Source: Acuticoccus kalidii (GTDB taxonomy: Bacteria; Pseudomonadota; Alphaproteobacteria; Rhizobiales; Amorphaceae). Taken from it: a DNA stretch of 64,000 nt. A program made the position numbers and the translations under genes. The notes below the pieces were generated by a model. The model saw only the letters and a program-made list of their open reading frames with translations. It did no database searches and was not told the origin of the DNA. This document shows positions 62,539 to 64,000 of the stretch, piece by piece. Every line of letters begins with the position of its first letter. Within the stretch, counting starts at the first letter, position 1. The stretch covers positions 372,001 through 436,000 of the forward strand of contig NZ_JAKGCS010000036.1 of NCBI RefSeq assembly GCF_021556395.1, written 5' to 3'.

Positions 62539-63924
62539 TTACGCGGCCGGCATTCCCTTGGCGAGCCATTCGGTCGCGTCGGCGAGGGTCAGCTCGAAGC
62601 GGCGCAGCAGCTCGTCGACCTCCTCCTCGGTGATGATCATCGGCGGGCAGAAGGCGATCGTGTCGCGGATGGCGCGGATGATGATGCCGTGCTCGTGCCC
62701 GCGCTCGAAAATGTAGGTGCCGAGCTTGCCGGGGGTCTCGAACGTCGCCTTCGTGGCCTTGTCGGCGACGAGTTCGACGGCCCAGATGAGGCCGAGCCCG
62801 CGCACTTCGCCGACGAGCGGATGGTCCGCCAGCGCCTTGAGGCCCTTGCCGAGCCGTTCACCGACCCGCGCCCCGTTCGCGACGAGATCGCGCTCTTCGA
62901 TGATCTTGAGGTTCTCGAGACCGACGGCGGTCGAGACCGGGTGCGCCGTCGCGGTGTAGCCGTGGCCGAACGTGCCGAGACGCTCGGTCTCGTCGGCGAT
63001 GCCCTGATAGACCTGATCGCTGATCACCACCGCCGCGAGGGGGAGGTAAGAGGAGGTGATCTGCTTGGAGAGGACGAGAATGTCCGGCTTGATGCCGAAC
63101 TGCTCGCACGCGAACATCGTGCCCGTGCGGCCGAAGCCGTTGATGACCTCGTCGGCGACGACGAGCACGTCGTATTTGCGGCAGACGGCCTGCACCTTCT
63201 CCCAATAGCCCGCCGGCGGCACGAGGACGCCGCCCGCGCCCATCACCGGCTCGCCGATGAAGGCGGCGACCGTCTCCGGCCCTTCGGCGAGGATCGTGGC
63301 TTCGAGCTCCTCGGCGAGACGGGTCGCGAACTGCTCTTCGCTCTCACCGGGATTGGCGAAGCGATAATGATGCGGGCAGGTGACGTGCCGGGCGAAGTCG
63401 AGCGGCAGGTCGAAGCCCTTCTGGTTGACCTGCAGACCCGTCAGGCTGCCGGCGGCGACGGTGATGCCGTGATAGCCGCCATTGCGGGCGATGAACTTCT
63501 TCTTCTCCGGCCGGTTCAGCGAGTTGTTGTAGTACCACACCATCTTGACGACGGTGTCGTTCGCTTCCGAACCCGAGTTGGTGAAGAAGACGTGGTCGAG
63601 CCCGTCCGGCGTCATCTTCACGAGCTTCTCGGCAAGCTCGACGCCCGGCTCGTGCGTCTTGTGCGAGAAGGAATGGTAGTAGGGCAGGCGCGACATCTGC
63701 TTCGCTGCCGCCTCGACGAGGCGCGATTCACCGAATCCGAGCGCCACCGACCAGAGGCCCGCCATCGCCTCGATCATCTGATGACCCTGATCGTCGTAGA
63801 CATAGATGCCTTCGCCGCGGTCGATGACGATCGGACCCTGACGTTCGTGCCGGCGCGCGTTCGTGTAGGGGTGGAGGTGATAGGCGATATCGCGCGCGGC
63901 GAGCGAATTCGGATGCGCAGTCAT
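62539..63924 (-). CDS. Class III aminotransferase (omega-transaminase type)
   Basis: This 461-residue PLP enzyme has FTNSGSEANDTVVKMVWYYNN for phosphate binding, VLVVADEVINGFGRTG with the cofactor aspartate, and the Schiff-base lysine in ILVLSKQITSSYLPLAAV. The start of HPYTNARRHERQGPIVIDRGEGIYVYDD matches omega-amino acid:pyruvate and putrescine:pyruvate transaminases. The ATG at 63924 is preceded by GAGAACG; the longer frame to 63981 adds 19 non-conserved residues. Its substrate is probably a terminal amine or beta-alanine-like compound. Confidence 0.9.
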   Translation of the reverse strand: MTAHPNSLAARDIAYHLHPYTNARRHERQGPIVIDRGEGIYVYDDQGHQMIEAMAGLWSVALGFGESRLVEAAAKQMSRLPYYHSFSHKTHEPGVELAEKLVKMTPDGLDHVFFTNSGSEANDTVVKMVWYYNNSLNRPEKKKFIARNGGYHGITVAAGSLTGLQVNQKGFDLPLDFARHVTCPHHYRFANPGESEEQFATRLAEELEATILAEGPETVAAFIGEPVMGAGGVLVPPAGYWEKVQAVCRKYDVLVVADEVINGFGRTGTMFACEQFGIKPDILVLSKQITSSYLPLAAVVISDQVYQGIADETERLGTFGHGYTATAHPVSTAVGLENLKIIEERDLVANGARVGERLGKGLKALADHPLVGEVRGLGLIWAVELVADKATKATFETPGKLGTYIFERGHEHGIIIRAIRDTIAFCPPMIITEEEVDELLRRFELTLADATEWLAKGMPAA

Positions 63925-64000
63925 GAAGCGTTCTCGCTGGGTTCGAGTGAGGCGGATGGCGTCCCGGCGGTCCCGGCACACGTCGGGGCATTTGGTGCGA

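Overview
The window is high-GC DNA with dense, short-spaced operons. Its gene complement fits an alphaproteobacterium: three DctPQM TRAP transporters, a LivHMGF-type ABC system, a molybdenum hydroxylase with CoxD/CoxE-type maturation genes, an FNR/FixK-type box and a TPP riboswitch on thiC. Hyphomicrobiales (Rhizobiales), perhaps marine, is my best guess, from gene content only. I see no rRNA, tRNA, insertion sequence, phage gene or CRISPR array.

Layout. (1) 1-13.4 kb: a minus-strand rpiR-dctQ-dctM-dctP unit (dctP runs off the left edge) diverges from a plus-strand catabolic unit of RidA, cyclic amidohydrolase, creatininase family, threonine-synthase-like PLP enzyme, a second TRAP system, class III aminotransferase and D-threonine-aldolase-like enzyme. 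This looks like uptake and stepwise opening of a small amide or amino compound. (2) 13.4-19.1 kb: single genes for a YbaK deacylase, dienelactone hydrolase, diheme cytochrome c behind an FNR/FixK-type box, glycerol kinase and a class III adenylate cyclase. (3) 19.2-42.6 kb: a 23 kb co-directional block. An AraC regulator precedes LivH, LivM, LivG and a LivF/Tm-1 fusion. Then come a Tm-1-partner TIM barrel, a giant flotillin-like protein with about 41 hendecad repeats, two SRPBCC proteins, FAD and 2Fe-2S subunits, a molybdopterin subunit split into two genes with a GFA gene between them, MoxR and VWA proteins, an amidohydrolase, a metallo-beta-lactamase hydrolase, an SMP-30/isochorismatase fusion and a periplasmic binding protein. 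I consider this the most interesting system here. (4) 42.7-44.5 kb: an ArsR-type repressor with two matching operators and an MFS transporter. (5) 44.5-49.3 kb: a minus-strand FAH-family hydrolase and a third TRAP system joined to an opine-dehydrogenase-like enzyme. (6) 49.5-54.4 kb: a NMT1/SsuA-type ABC importer, a GntR/FCD regulator, a TauE/SafE exporter and a NIPSNAP protein. (7) 54.5-57.5 kb: TPP riboswitch, thiC and an MsrQ-like heme membrane protein. (8) 57.5-64 kb, minus strand: class III aminotransferase, dihydrodipicolinate-synthase-like aldolase, TetR regulator, short ModE and ModABC.

How it fits together. Most genes serve scavenging of organic nitrogen or carbon compounds: each transporter sits with its own hydrolases or aminotransferases and a local regulator. 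The molybdate importer near the right end could supply the cofactor metal of the split molybdenum hydroxylase, although nothing in the sequence proves co-regulation. Substrates of all transporters and of the molybdenum hydroxylase are unknown from sequence alone.
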